This document shows positions 13,901 to 25,900 of a DNA stretch of 64,000 nt, one piece after another. Position 1 is the first letter of the stretch. Each line of letters begins with the position of its first letter. Under the pieces are notes generated by a model. The model did not search any database. It saw only the letters and a program-made list of their open reading frames with translations, and was not told the origin of the DNA. The translations under genes were made by a program, and so were the position numbers. Source of the stretch: Nymphaea colorata (taxonomy: Eukaryota; Streptophyta; Magnoliopsida; Nymphaeales; Nymphaeaceae); contig NC_045140.1 of the NCBI RefSeq assembly GCF_008831285.2, forward strand, positions 9,852,505 to 9,916,504, in the 5' to 3' direction.

Positions 13901-16900
13901 TGACTGACTAGCACATGAGGCTAGTACACTTCACGAGTGCACCCACACCTCCGATTACCTCCACATAAGGTCTATACATACAGTAACAGTCATTGCTAGC
14001 CGTCATACCATACGGGTACAACTATCATCCAAAACATCCATTCGCATCATTGCCCATGGCAATGGATATGCAACAACATACACATTCATATCAATCATTT
14101 CTTTGAAAAACTTAGCCAATCCACAGAGAGTAGTCTCAATCTGCGGTTGGCTCGTAGCTGTCCTATGCAATTATCATTCTATGATGCTTTCTAATGCACA
14201 ATTGGGGTCGAGGAGACACTCGACTCGATACCCCGCCTCATCTGTCCTAAACAGATATCAATTCTAGTATGCACATGCCAATGCGTAACAATTTCAAAAT
14301 GAATGACTAATAATCTTTCTAACCCATTCATATCATGTAAGCAACATACATATACTCTTTCACAGAACAGTCAATCAATTAACATCATAATCCTAGGATC
14401 CCTTGATCCTATGAGCACCCAATCACACATTTGCCCCAGGCAGGAATTTGCCTGGAAAGTTGCCATACCTGTGGCGCGCTCACCAACTTCTTCAAAGTGC
14501 CTCAAGCTTCGAACTCAAGGTCGACGGGATGTGCCCGGTGCACCTGCAAACATAAACAAGAATAAGGTTTCTATAAGATACCTACACAATTCAAACAAAA
14601 ACGAACAAATACAAGATAAAATCCTTGAGGCACGTGTCGTCGCGTCAAGAGGATGTCGACGGGTAGTGTCGACCAACAAGCTCTCCAATAGGCCTCCTCC
14701 TTTACGCCTTGACGTTTCCTCGAAATATCAAAACCCTCAACCATCAATCAATCCATCACTAATTCCTTCCTCAATAACGTTCTTTAATTAAGACATCAAC
14801 CCCAAAGTCACATCCAAATACGTATATTTTCCCTAAGACGGTTCTAAATCTTCCCCACAACCTCACAATCTCTACCATGCTTCCCTAAAGCTTCGAAAAT
14901 TAATTCATCATGCTTAAACGATCATTAAATACATGAATCATTACTTCCCAACGCAAATCCTAAGTTTCCCCCAAAAACAAAATCACTAACATGCGTCCCA
15001 AGATCATCAATTCTAAGCTCTAGCATGCTCGAACAATAATTATACATGCTTTAGAAGATAATATTCATTACTTTGAGCTTGATTAGGTATCGCTCACCCC
15101 AAAACAAGCGTCCAAACTGCTACAACCCTTCTAGCAACCACTTAACACGTCCGATCAAGTGCCAATGCTCGAGATTGCTTGCTGCCGCTGCTCACTACAC
15201 GCCCTACTAGCTGGTAAGAGGGGAAAAACGTCCCTAAACTGCAATCCAACCCCAAAACGCCATAAAAAGAGTCAACACACGTCCAAATAAAGTTCAACAC
15301 CAAATCTGTTGCTAGGAGAGACCCACGGTAGTAGTGGGAAAAGCTGAAATGAACAGGAGAAAAGGACACTGACAGAGAGGAGAGACAGAGAGAGGAGGGG
15401 TTCGGTCAAGGGGGAAAACGGCAGTGGGGGTGAGAAAAGAGAGAAAGAGCAGGTGGGGGAGTGCGGGTGAGTGAGAAGAGGGTCGAGCGGTAGAGAACCA
15501 GCGGAAAAAGGGGAAAGAGAGTGGCGAGAGAGAAGAAGAGGGGACGTGCGGCAGAGAAAAAAAACAAAAGGGCATGAGTGGCAGAGAAGGGAAAATCGCA
15601 CGAGAGAGAGAGGGTTTACCAAGCCGCCGCCGCCGTAGTCGCCGCTGCCACCTCCGTCGCCGTCGCCGTTCCAGCCACCACCACACCGACCGCCACTCTC
15701 CTCCCTCTGCGCTGCCACGGGAGACCACCAGGAGACGACGAAGGAAGGGAAAGGCGAGGGAGAAGGGCCTCGCGTCGGGCTCCTTACGCGAGTGGGGGTC
15801 GGGTCCGGGTCTGGACCCTAACTCGACCCGACCCGCCGAACCAACGAGCGTTACAGAAAGAATGGATGGACCACACTTTTATCTTTCTGGGAGGTCTGCG
15901 TGATGAGTTTGAATCCATTAGGAGTCAAATTTTCAATTGTGATGAGACCCTTGGAATTGAGGAGGTGTATGCCCGGGTGGAATCTGAGGAACAACGTCGT
16001 CAAGTGATGCATATTGACTCTAATCATGGTAGTTCACCCTCTGCTTTTGTTAGCCGTGCTCCAGGGACTGGGCAGCGTATTATTCGGCGATGCAGTTATT
16101 GTAACAAGTTGGGACACTCTGTTGATTTTTGTTGGGATCTTCATCCTGAGAAGAGGCTCACCCGTGGTCGTCCTCCCTTTGGTAGGCGGGATCCTCCTGT
16201 GCCTGATACTAGCTCTCCCAGTGTTGAAAAACCGAAGCTTTCCTCTAAGGAATTACAAGCTTACATCAGCCGATTATCTACTACTAAGGAGGAAGCCTAC
16301 ACGTCTGAGGGAGCTCAGTTAGCCCAAGCTCTTGTTGCCACAAGTGATCAAGGTAATTCCTTACTTGGTGATTGGGTAGTGGACAGTGGAGCTACTCATC
16401 ATATGACAGGGAACCTTAAGATGTTTCAAGAGTACTGTAGAAACACGCAACAGAAGAAGAAACGAAGAAGCAACACAAGATATACATGGAAAACCTCAGG
16501 AAGAGGAAAAAAACCACGGAGAAGCTCTAACCTACGGGCAAAACCGCAACCCTAGGAGAGAGAGAGTCCATTATTTCTCAATCAACTAATTACAATGCTT
16601 GATCAGAAAATAAGAGGGGGAGGAAACCCGCCTGGGGCACCGAGCCATCCTCGGTTCCCGCGCCCATGGGTGCCGGGTCCATATCTGGACCCGGTTCCCT
16701 ATTACGTGATATTCTAACACTCCCCCTCAAGCTTGTCATGCATGTCAAACATGCCAAGCTTGCTAACATTCTTTTCAAATTGTGATGTACATAAGACTTT
16801 AGTTAGCACATCTGCAATTTGATCTTTAGACTTCATATAAGGAAGAATCAACTCCTTTGAATCTATACGCTCCCGTATGAAGTGACTATCTATCTCCACA

Positions 16901-19900
16901 TGTTTGGTTCTGTCATGCAGGACAGGATTATTTGTTAGGTTAATTGCAGACTTATTGTCACAATACATCTTCATCTTCTCTTCCATTTCAATTCCAATAT
17001 CTGCAAGAAGAATCTTCAGCCATAACATTTCTGTAACCCCCATAGCAACAGCCCTGTATTCAGCCTCAGCACTAGACCTAGAGCAGACTTTCTGCCTTTT
17101 ACTTCTCCATACCACCAGGTTTCCTCCCAGAAAGATGCAGTATCCTGTGGTAGACCTCCTAGTATCTGTGCACCTTGCCCAATCGGCGTCAGAGTATCCT
17201 TCAATATTAAGTTTGTCCTGCTATGTATAAAGAAATCCTTTACCTGGGTCATTCTTCAGGTACCCCAACACTCTTTCTGCACTCTTCCAGTGACAATCAG
17301 TAGGAGCATGCATAAATTGACTCAACACATTTACAACATAAGTAATATCAGCGCGAGTAAGAGTAAGATAAATAAGCTTACCAACCAGCCTCTGATACCA
17401 TCCTTTTCCTTCCTCATCCAGGATGTTACCAGTTTTGATACTTATCTTTATACCAGACTCCATTAGAGTTAGAAAGGGCCTGCATGCCAGTTTACCTGTT
17501 TCTTTCAGAAGATCCAGAGTATACTTCCTTTGGCTCATAACAAGCCCTGTCTTTGATCTAACAATCTCTATTCCCAGAAAGTACCTTAATTTTCCCAGAT
17601 CTTTAAGGTCAAATTCAGCAGCTAACCTCTCCTTCATCTTCCTTTTCTCTTCTTCGTCGTCACCTGTGACAATCATATCATCAACATATACAAGAAGAAT
17701 GCTCACCAGGCCATTTCTCTGCTTAATGAATAGGGTATGATCACCATTTCTCTGTTTGTACCCATTAGTCTTCATTACCACCCTCAGTCTTTCAAACCAT
17801 GCTCTGGGGGACTGCTTCAGTCCATACAGGGCCTTCTTGAGATGACAACATTTTCCGCTTTGAGCATATCCAGGAGGCATGCTCATATAGACCTCTTTCT
17901 CTAGATGGCCGTTCAAGAAGGCGTTCTTGACATCAAGCTGGTTCATGCCCCACTTCTTTTGCACTGCAAGTGCTAAGATGACCGTCACAGTCTTCAGTTT
18001 TGCAACAGGAGCAAAGGTTTCAAGATAATCAATTCCATATTTTTGGCTGAACCCCTTTGCAACCAGGCGAGCTTTATACCGTTCCATAGTACCATCAGGT
18101 TTATACTTCACATTAAACACCCACTTGAAACCGACTAAGTGAGTCCCCTTGAGAATATCAACCACTTCCCACGTGTTGTTCTTTGCCAAGGCATCCATCT
18201 CCTCTGTCATGGCCTGTAGCCATTTAGGATCCTCTCTAGCATCTTCCACGCACCTGAGAATCACATACATAGACAAAGAAGTAATAAAGAATTTGTAATC
18301 TTTACTTAGTTTCGCATATGAGACAAATCTCTGAATAGGGTGAGAAGTACATGACCTGGTCCCCTTGCGTAAGGCTATGGGAAGCTCTTCATTCATTGGA
18401 CTTGGTTCATTCGGAGAACTCACAGGATTGGGATTGGTTACATCAACATCCTCAACCACATCTTTCTTCTTTTTGGTGTACACCTGGCCAAATAAATGAT
18501 CACGGACTGTGGGCTGATCATCCACTGGGCCCCCTTCCACATGACTGTCTCTATCATCTCTGACTGTATCTTCCACATTGTAACTAGCCTTGTGTTAGAA
18601 TATCTTGTGTAAGGGAACCGGATTTGGATATGGACCCGGTCCCATGGGCACGGGAACCGAGAGTGGCTCGATACCCTAGGCGGGTTTCCCCCTTATAATC
18701 CCACTTAGTGTTGTGTTGTTGATTAAGTGGAATATAATTTTCTCTCTCCTTGGGTTGCGGTTTTGCCCCTAGGTTAGAGCTTCTCCGTGGTTTTTCACCT
18801 CTTCTTGAGGTTTTCCACGTATATCGTGTGTTTCTTCTCTTTTCCTCTCTTCTTTTGCATATTTCTACATGGTATCAGAGCCACCGTGTGTGGGTTTTGC
18901 TCTGTGATCGTGCGTTTCCATCGTTTCTGCCGCTGCTCGTCTCCCGCCGCCGCCAGTTCAGCGCCGTCGCCAGCGTTCTTTTCAGCGCCGTCGCCTTTCC
19001 GCGTCATCGTCGCCGTCGCTGGCGTCATCGTCGCCGTCGCTGCCGTCATTGTTGCCGCCGTCGCCATTTCTGCGTCGCCGCCGTCACTGCTATCACCGCC
19101 AGTAACTCTTCCGCCTCCGCTGCCTCTTGTCTGTCGTCTCTGATGCTGGGTATTGCTTCTCTTTGGTGATTGTGATGGCCGAAGCGATGACTCCCAAGAT
19201 TGATGATGCCCTAGATATGGACAGCAATACCAAGAGCGAGAACTTGCCTGTTCAAGTCACCTCCATCCGGCTGAACAAGGACAACTATCTCTCTTGGTCT
19301 GCTGCCCTAGAAATCGGGATAACCAGTCGTGGTCGCGTGCCCTATATTACTGGGGAGAAACCTGCACCTTCAAAAACGGATCCGCGATGGGCGACTTGGG
19401 CGTTGGAAGATAGTCAGGTGAAAGTATGGATCATTAGTTCTGTTTCCGCAGATATTCAGCCTCTGATCTTGCGTAAATCGACTGCATACGACATGTGGAC
19501 TGTGCTTGCGCGGATGTATGGCCGTAAGAAGAGAGTATTGCGTGCGTACCAAATCAAACGTAGCATCTACTCTCTTAAACAGGGTGACTTGTCTGTAGCT
19601 TCTTTCCTTGCAGCCCTGAAGACTAAATGGGAGGAACTAGACTACCATGTGAATGGTGATTGGCATTGTGGTTCTGATCATGCCCTGTACTGGGACAAAG
19701 AATGGATGGACTGGACTTATTTTCCTTGGAGGCTTACGCGATGAATTTGAATCCATTAGGAGCCAAATTGTCAATTGTGACGAGATTCCCGAGATTGAGG
19801 AGGTGTATGCCCGGGTGGAATCTGAGGAACAACGTCTTCAAGTTATGCATATTGACTCCAGCCATGGGAGTTGCCCCTCAGCGTTTGTTAGCCGTGCCTC

Positions 19901-22900
19901 TGGAAGTGGACAGCGTTCTGTTCAACGTTGTAGCCATTGTAACAAGTTGGGGCATTCTGTGGATTTTTGTTGGGATATTCATCCTGAGAAGAGACTTGTT
20001 CGTGGTCGCCCTCCTTCTAGTCGGCGGGGTTCTTTTGTTCCTGACTCTAGTCAGGGTAGTTCCTCAACTGTTGAAAAATCGAAACTTTCCTCCGATCAAA
20101 TCAAGGAATTACAAGCTTATATTAGTCGGCTGTCTACTACGCAAGAGGAGACTTCCACGTCCGAAGGGGCTAAATTAGCTCAAGCTCTTGTAGCCACAAG
20201 CGATCAAGGTAATCCCTCACTTGGTGATTGGATTGTTGACAGTGGGGCTACGCATCATATGACAGGGAATCCTAAGCTGTTTCAAGAATACCAATTGTCC
20301 TCAGGGAAGCAACGCGTGTCTATGGCTGACGGGTCTTCTATTTCTGTGGCTGGAAAAGGGAGTTTGTCCTTGTTGAATAAATATCATCTTCATAATGCTC
20401 TCCATGTTCCCAATATTCCTGTGAACTTGTTATCTGTCAGCAGTATTACCAGAGAACTCAATTGTAATCTAATCTTTTCTGCTGATCATTGTTCCCTGTA
20501 GGACTTGGTGACGGGGAAGAAGATTGGGATTGGTTCGGTTATTGATGGACTCTACAGACTGCCCGTGCAAGTTGCGTCTGCCTTGATCTCAGCCACTAGT
20601 GGACGGTTGTCAGGCATGGAAGACAGATTTACCATTATGCGATGGCACGAGCGTCTTGGGCATCTCCCTTTTCAGTTGATCAAGAAGTTGTTTCCAAGGC
20701 TTTTTACTTCTGTTTCTATTGATTTTTTCTCATGTGAAGTTTGCCAGTTGGCTAAACATGTCAGGGCTTCGTACCCTATTTCTCTCAATAAAACCACTCG
20801 TCAGTTTGCTTTGGTTCACTCTGATGTTTGGGGTCCTTCGGGAGTACCCACTTGTCGTGGTTTTCATTATTTCATGACTCTTATTGATGACTACTCCCGG
20901 TGTACGTTCGTGTACTTGTTGAGAGAACGTAGTGAAGTTCCCATCATTGTCAAAAATTTTGTTACATTTGTTGAGACTCAATTTCAGACCTCTGTTCAAG
21001 CTTTCCGCACCGATAATGCTCGTGAGTATGTCTCTCAGTCTGTAGATGATTTCTTGAGGAGCAAGGGTATTATTCATGAGATATCCTGTAGTTACACACC
21101 TCCTCAAAATGGCGTGGCCGAACGTAAAAATCGCCATTTATTAGAAGTCACCCGTGCCATTATGTTCCATAGGCATGTTCCTAAGCGCTACTGGGGTGAT
21201 GCTTTTCTCACTAGTGCCCATCTGATTAACCGTATGCCTACTTGTGTGTTGAATGGTTGCTCTCCCTACTCTGTTCTTAGGCCCACTCATAACCCTTGGC
21301 CTCTTACTCCTCGAGTGTTTGGGTGTACTTGCTTTGTTCATGACCATAGTCCAACTCTTAAGAAACTTGATCCTCGGTCCGTCAAAGCTGTCTTCTTGGG
21401 GTATTCTCCAACTCAGAAGGGATATAAGTGTCTTGACCCTACTACCTCCAAAATTTATGTCTCTCGGGATGTTACCTTTCATGAACATGAGGCGTATTTT
21501 CCTGTGAATCCTCTTCAGGGGGAGTGTATAGGGAAAAGTGTGGAAGAGTATTCCTCAGACCAGCTGGTTTAGTTTATAGATTTTTTAGAGTACAAGGTCA
21601 GCCACAGTGTGACAGAGACAGTCAGAAGTGATAGCCACAGTGTGACAGAGACAGTCAGGAGTGATAGCGACAGCCCTGTGCAAGGGAACTCTGTGGATGA
21701 TCAGCCCACAGCCCGTGATCATCTGTTCGGCCAGGTGTACATCAGAAAGAAGACAGATGTGGTTGAAGATGTTGATATAACCAATCCCAATCCTGTGAGT
21801 TCCCCGGATGACCCAAGTCCAATAGATGAAGAGCTTCTCATAGCCCTGCGCAAGGGAACCTGGTCATGTACTTCTCACCATATTCAGAGATTTGTCTCTT
21901 ATGCGAAACTTAGTAAGAATTACAAATGCTTTATTACATCCTTGTCTAAGTATGTGATCCCCAGGTGTGTGGAAGATGCCAGAGAGGATCCTAAATGGCT
22001 ACAGGCCATGACAGAGGAGATGAATGCCTTGGCAAAGAACAACACGTGGGAAGTTGTTAATATCCCCAAGGACACTCATTTAGTTGGTTCCAAGTGGGTG
22101 TTTAGTGTGAAGTACAAACCTGATGGTACTGTGGAAAGGTATAAGGCTCGCCTTGTAGCAAAGGGGTTCAGTCAGAAATATGGTATTGACTATCTTGAAA
22201 CTTTTGCCCCTGTTGCCAAACTGAAAACCGTGAGAGTCATCTTAGCACTTGCTGTGCAAAAGAAGTGGGGCATGGACCAGCTTGATGTCAAGAATGCATT
22301 CTTGAACGGCCGTCTAGAAGAAGAGGTCTATATGAGCATGCCCCCTGGATATGCCCAAAGCGGAAAATGTTGTCATCTCAAGAAAGCCTTGTATGGTCTA
22401 AAGCAGCCTCCTAGAGCTTGGTTTGAAAGACTGAGGATAGTGATGAAGACTAATGGATGGATACAAACAGGGAAATGGTGATCACACCCTATTCATTAAG
22501 CCGAGAAATGGTTTGGTGAGTCTCCTTCTTGTATACGTTGATGATATGATTGTCACAGGTGACGATGAAGAAGAGAAAAAGAAGATAAAGGAGAGGTTAA
22601 CTGCTGAATTTGATCTGAAAGATTTGGGTAAACTAAAGTACTTTCTGGGGATAGAGATTGCTCGATCAGAGACAGGGCTTGTTATGAGCCAAAGAAAGTA
22701 CACTCTGGATCTCTTAAAGGAGACAGATAAACTTGGATGTAGGCCCTCTCTAACTCCAATGGAGTCTGGTACGAAGATAAGCATCAAGACTGGCAACATC
22801 TTGGATGAAGAAGGAAAAGGTCGGTATCAGAGGTTGGTTGGTAAGCTCATCTATCTTACCCTCACTCGCCCTGATATCACCTATGCTGTGAATGTGTTGA

Positions 22901-25900
22901 GTCAGTTTATGCATGCTCCTACTGATTGTCACTGGAAGAGTGCAGAAAGAGTGTTGGGGTATCTGAAAAATGACCCGGGGAAAGGATTACTGTATACTCA
23001 GCAAGACCAACTTAATATTGAAGGATACTCTGACGTAGATTGGGCAGGGTGCACTGATACTAGGAGGTCTACTACAGGGTACTGCATCTTTCTAGGGGGT
23101 AACCTGGTTGTATGGAGGAGTAAAAGGCAGGAAGTTTGTTCTAGATCCAGTGCTGAGGCTGAATACAGGGCAGTTGCTATGGGAGTTACAGAAATGCTTT
23201 GGTTGAAGATCCTTCTAGCAGATATTGGAATTGAAATGGAAGAGAAGATGAAGATGTACTGCGACAACAAATCTGCGATTAAACTTGCAAATAATCCCGT
23301 CCTACATGACAGAACCAAACACATGGAGATTGATCGCCATTTCATACGAGAACGCATTGATTCAAAGGAGTTGATCCTGCCTTATATGAAGTCTGAAGAT
23401 CAAATTGCAGATGTTTTAACCAAAGCCTTATATACATCTCAATTTGAAAAAAATGTGAGCAAGCTTGGCATGTTTGACATGTATGCCAAGCTTGAGGGGG
23501 AGTGTTAGAATATCTTGTGTAAGGGAACCGAGTCTGGATATGGACCCGGTCCCATGGGCACGGGAACCGAGAGTGGCTCGATATCGTAGGCGGGTTTCCC
23601 CCTTATAATCCCACTTAGTGTTGTGTTGTTGATTAAGTGGAATATAATTTTCTCTCTCCTAGGGTTGCGGTTTTGCCCCTAGGTTAGAGCTTCTCCGTGG
23701 TTTTTCACCTCTTCTTGAGGTTTTCCACGTATATCGTGTGTTTCTTCTCTTTTCCTCTCTTCCGTTGCATATTTCTACACCTTGTAATCCAAGAAGTCCA
23801 TAAACTGAATAAGCTGATTTGAAGAATACTCTTCCACACTGTTCCCTATACACTCCCCCTGAAGAGGATTCACAGGAAAGTACGCCTCATGTTCATGGAA
23901 GGTAACATCCCGGGAGACATAGATTTTGGAAGTAGTAGGATCCAGACATTTATATCCCTTCTGAGTTGAGGAATACCCCAAGAAGACAGCTTTGACAGAC
24001 CGAGGGTCAAGTTTCTTAATGGTTGGACTATGGTTATGAACAAAGCAAATACACCCAAACACCCGAGGAGTAAGAGGCCAGGGGTTATGAGTGGGCCTGA
24101 GCACAGAGTAAGAAGTACGACCATTCAACACACGAGTAGACATACGGTTAATAAGGTGGGCACTGGTGAGAAGAGCATCACCCCAGTAGCGCTTAGAAAC
24201 GTGCCTGTGGAACATAATAGCACGGGTGACATCTAATAAATGGCGATTTTTTCGTTCGGCCACGCCATTCTGTGGAGGAGTGTAGCTACAGGACGTCTCA
24301 TGAACAATACCCTTGCTCCTCAAGAAGTCATCAAGGGATTGGGAGACATACTCTCTAGCATTATCAGTGCGGAAAGTCTGAACCGACGTCTGAAATTGAT
24401 TCTCAACAAATGCAACAAAATTTTTGACAATGACTGGGACTTCACTACGTTCTTTCAACAGGTACACGAACGTACACTGGGAGTAGTCATCAATAAGAGT
24501 CATAAAGTAATGAAAACCACGACAGGTGGGTACTCCCGAAGGACCCCAAACATCAGAGTGAACCAAAGCAAAAGGACGTGTGGTTTTATTGATAGAAATA
24601 GGGTACGAAGCCTTAACATGCTTAGCCAACTGACACACTTCACAAGTGAAGGAGTCCATGGAAACAGAAGTAAAAAAACTAGGGAACAACTTCTTAATCA
24701 ACTGGAATGGGAGATGTCCAAGATGCTCGTGCCATCGCATAATGGTAGACCTGTCCTCCACGCCCAACAACTGTCCACTAGTGGCTGAAATGAGAGCAGA
24801 AGCAACCTGGATGAGGAAGGAAAAGGACGGTATCAGAGGCTTGTTGGTAAGCTTATTTATCTGACTCTTACTCGCCCTGATATTACTTATGCTGTAAATG
24901 TGTTGAATCAGTTTATGCATGCTCCTACTGATTGCCACTGGAAGAGTGCAGAAAGAGTGTTGGGGTACCTGAAGAATAACCCAGGTAAAGGGTTACTGTA
25001 TACTCGGCAGGACAAACTTGTTATTGAAGGATACTCTGATGCCGATTGGGCTGGTTGCACGGATAGCAGAAGGTCTACCACAGGGTACTGCATCTTTCTA
25101 GGGGAAAACCTGGTGGTATGGAGGAGTAAAAGGCAGGAGGTCTGTTCTAGATCCAGTGCTGAGGCTGAATACAGGGCTGTTGCTATGGGGGTTACAGAGA
25201 TGTTATGGCTAAAGATTCTTCTAGCAGATATTGGAATTGAAATTGAAGATAAGATGAAAATGTATTGTGACAATTAGTCTGCTATTAACCTGGCAAATAA
25301 TCCCGTCCTGCATGACAGAACCAAACATGTGGAGATATATCGCCACTTCATACGGGAGCGCATAGATTCAAAGGAGTTGATCCTTCCTTATATGAAGTCT
25401 GAAGATCAAAGTGCTGATGTTCTAACTAAGGCCTTATGTATGTACATCTCAATTTGAAAAGAATGTTAGCAAGCTTGGCATGTTTGACATGTATGCCAAG
25501 CTTGAGGGGGAGTGTTAGAATATAGTGTTATAGGGAACCGGATCCGGATATGGACCCGGTACCCATGGGCGCGGGAACCGAGGACGGGCTTGGTTCCCTA
25601 GGCGGGCCTCTCTTCCTCCCTCTTTTAATTCTAATCACTTATTGTAATTGTTGATTAAGTGAATGAAGTTTTCTCTCTCCTAGGGTTGTGGTTTTGCCCC
25701 GAGGTTAGAGCTTCCCCGTGGTTTTTCACCTCTATCTGAGGTTTCCCACGTAAATCCTGTGTGGCTTTTCTTTCTCTTCTTTCGCTGCGTGTTTCTACAG
25801 TTTGAAATGGACTAAATGAGTCAACTGGAGGAGCAGTCCAGCTGTTCGCAAGTGGTTCGTACGTCACTCCACAGAACTTGTGATGGTTATCATTTTTAAT

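Larger units (their letters stand above)
16436..24807 (-). mobile_element. Copia retrotransposon B1, antisense within B0, 5' part deleted
   Basis: Its 3' LTR is 16436-16719 (minus: TGTTAGAATATCACG to TTTCTACA), with purine tract GAGGGGGAG adjoining. Pol runs leftward from 24807 to 16714, interrupted by B2 at 18588-23784. There is no 5' LTR, gag or protease: at about 24807 the sequence switches directly to plus-strand RT of B0. The base composition and LTR length match the B family. Confidence 0.85.
16714..24807 (-). pseudogene. Copia B1 integrase-RT-RNase H, split and broken
   Basis: The right part (23785-24807) encodes GAG-pre-integrase [11 protein letters not shown], the zinc-binding HLGHLPF...CEVCQLAKH, and the integrase core with DNAREY and [13 protein letters not shown]. 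After B2, the left part (16714-18587) encodes RT with [11 protein letters not shown] and RNase H. A TAG in place of CAG lies near 17223, and a frameshift between 17100 and 17250 separates the last RNase H segment. The stretch from 24808 to the right is B0, not B1, although the minus frame happens to stay open into it. Confidence 0.85.
11667..25799 (+). mobile_element. Copia retrotransposon B0, outer element of the nest
   Basis: LTRs 11667-11953 and 25513-25799 begin TGTTAGAATA and end TTTCTACA. Target duplication GTTTG at 11662-11666 and 25800-25804. Primer site TGGTATCAGAGCC at 11954; purine tract CTTGAGGGGGAG before the 3' LTR. The LTRs differ at more sites than those of B2, as expected for the oldest layer. 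Pol is largely deleted: coding resumes after the nested insertions only near the end of RT. Confidence 0.9.

Noticed and set aside
15272-15728. Gly-rich and Arg-rich overlapping ORFs at the GC-rich end of the insert
   Set aside because: Open frames arise from CGCCGTCGC repeats; no domain, and overlapping frames are equally open.
15578-16555. 325-codon plus ORF as a host gene
   Set aside because: It runs from the GC-rich end of the solo-LTR-like insert into Copia gag and then into the antisense LTR of B1. Only the gag part is real coding sequence.
23775-24938. 387-codon minus ORF as a single protein with a novel N-terminus
   Set aside because: Its first 40-odd codons are antisense of Copia B0 RNase H/RT; the real integrase begins at about 24807. 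The fusion is a by-product of the deletion joint.
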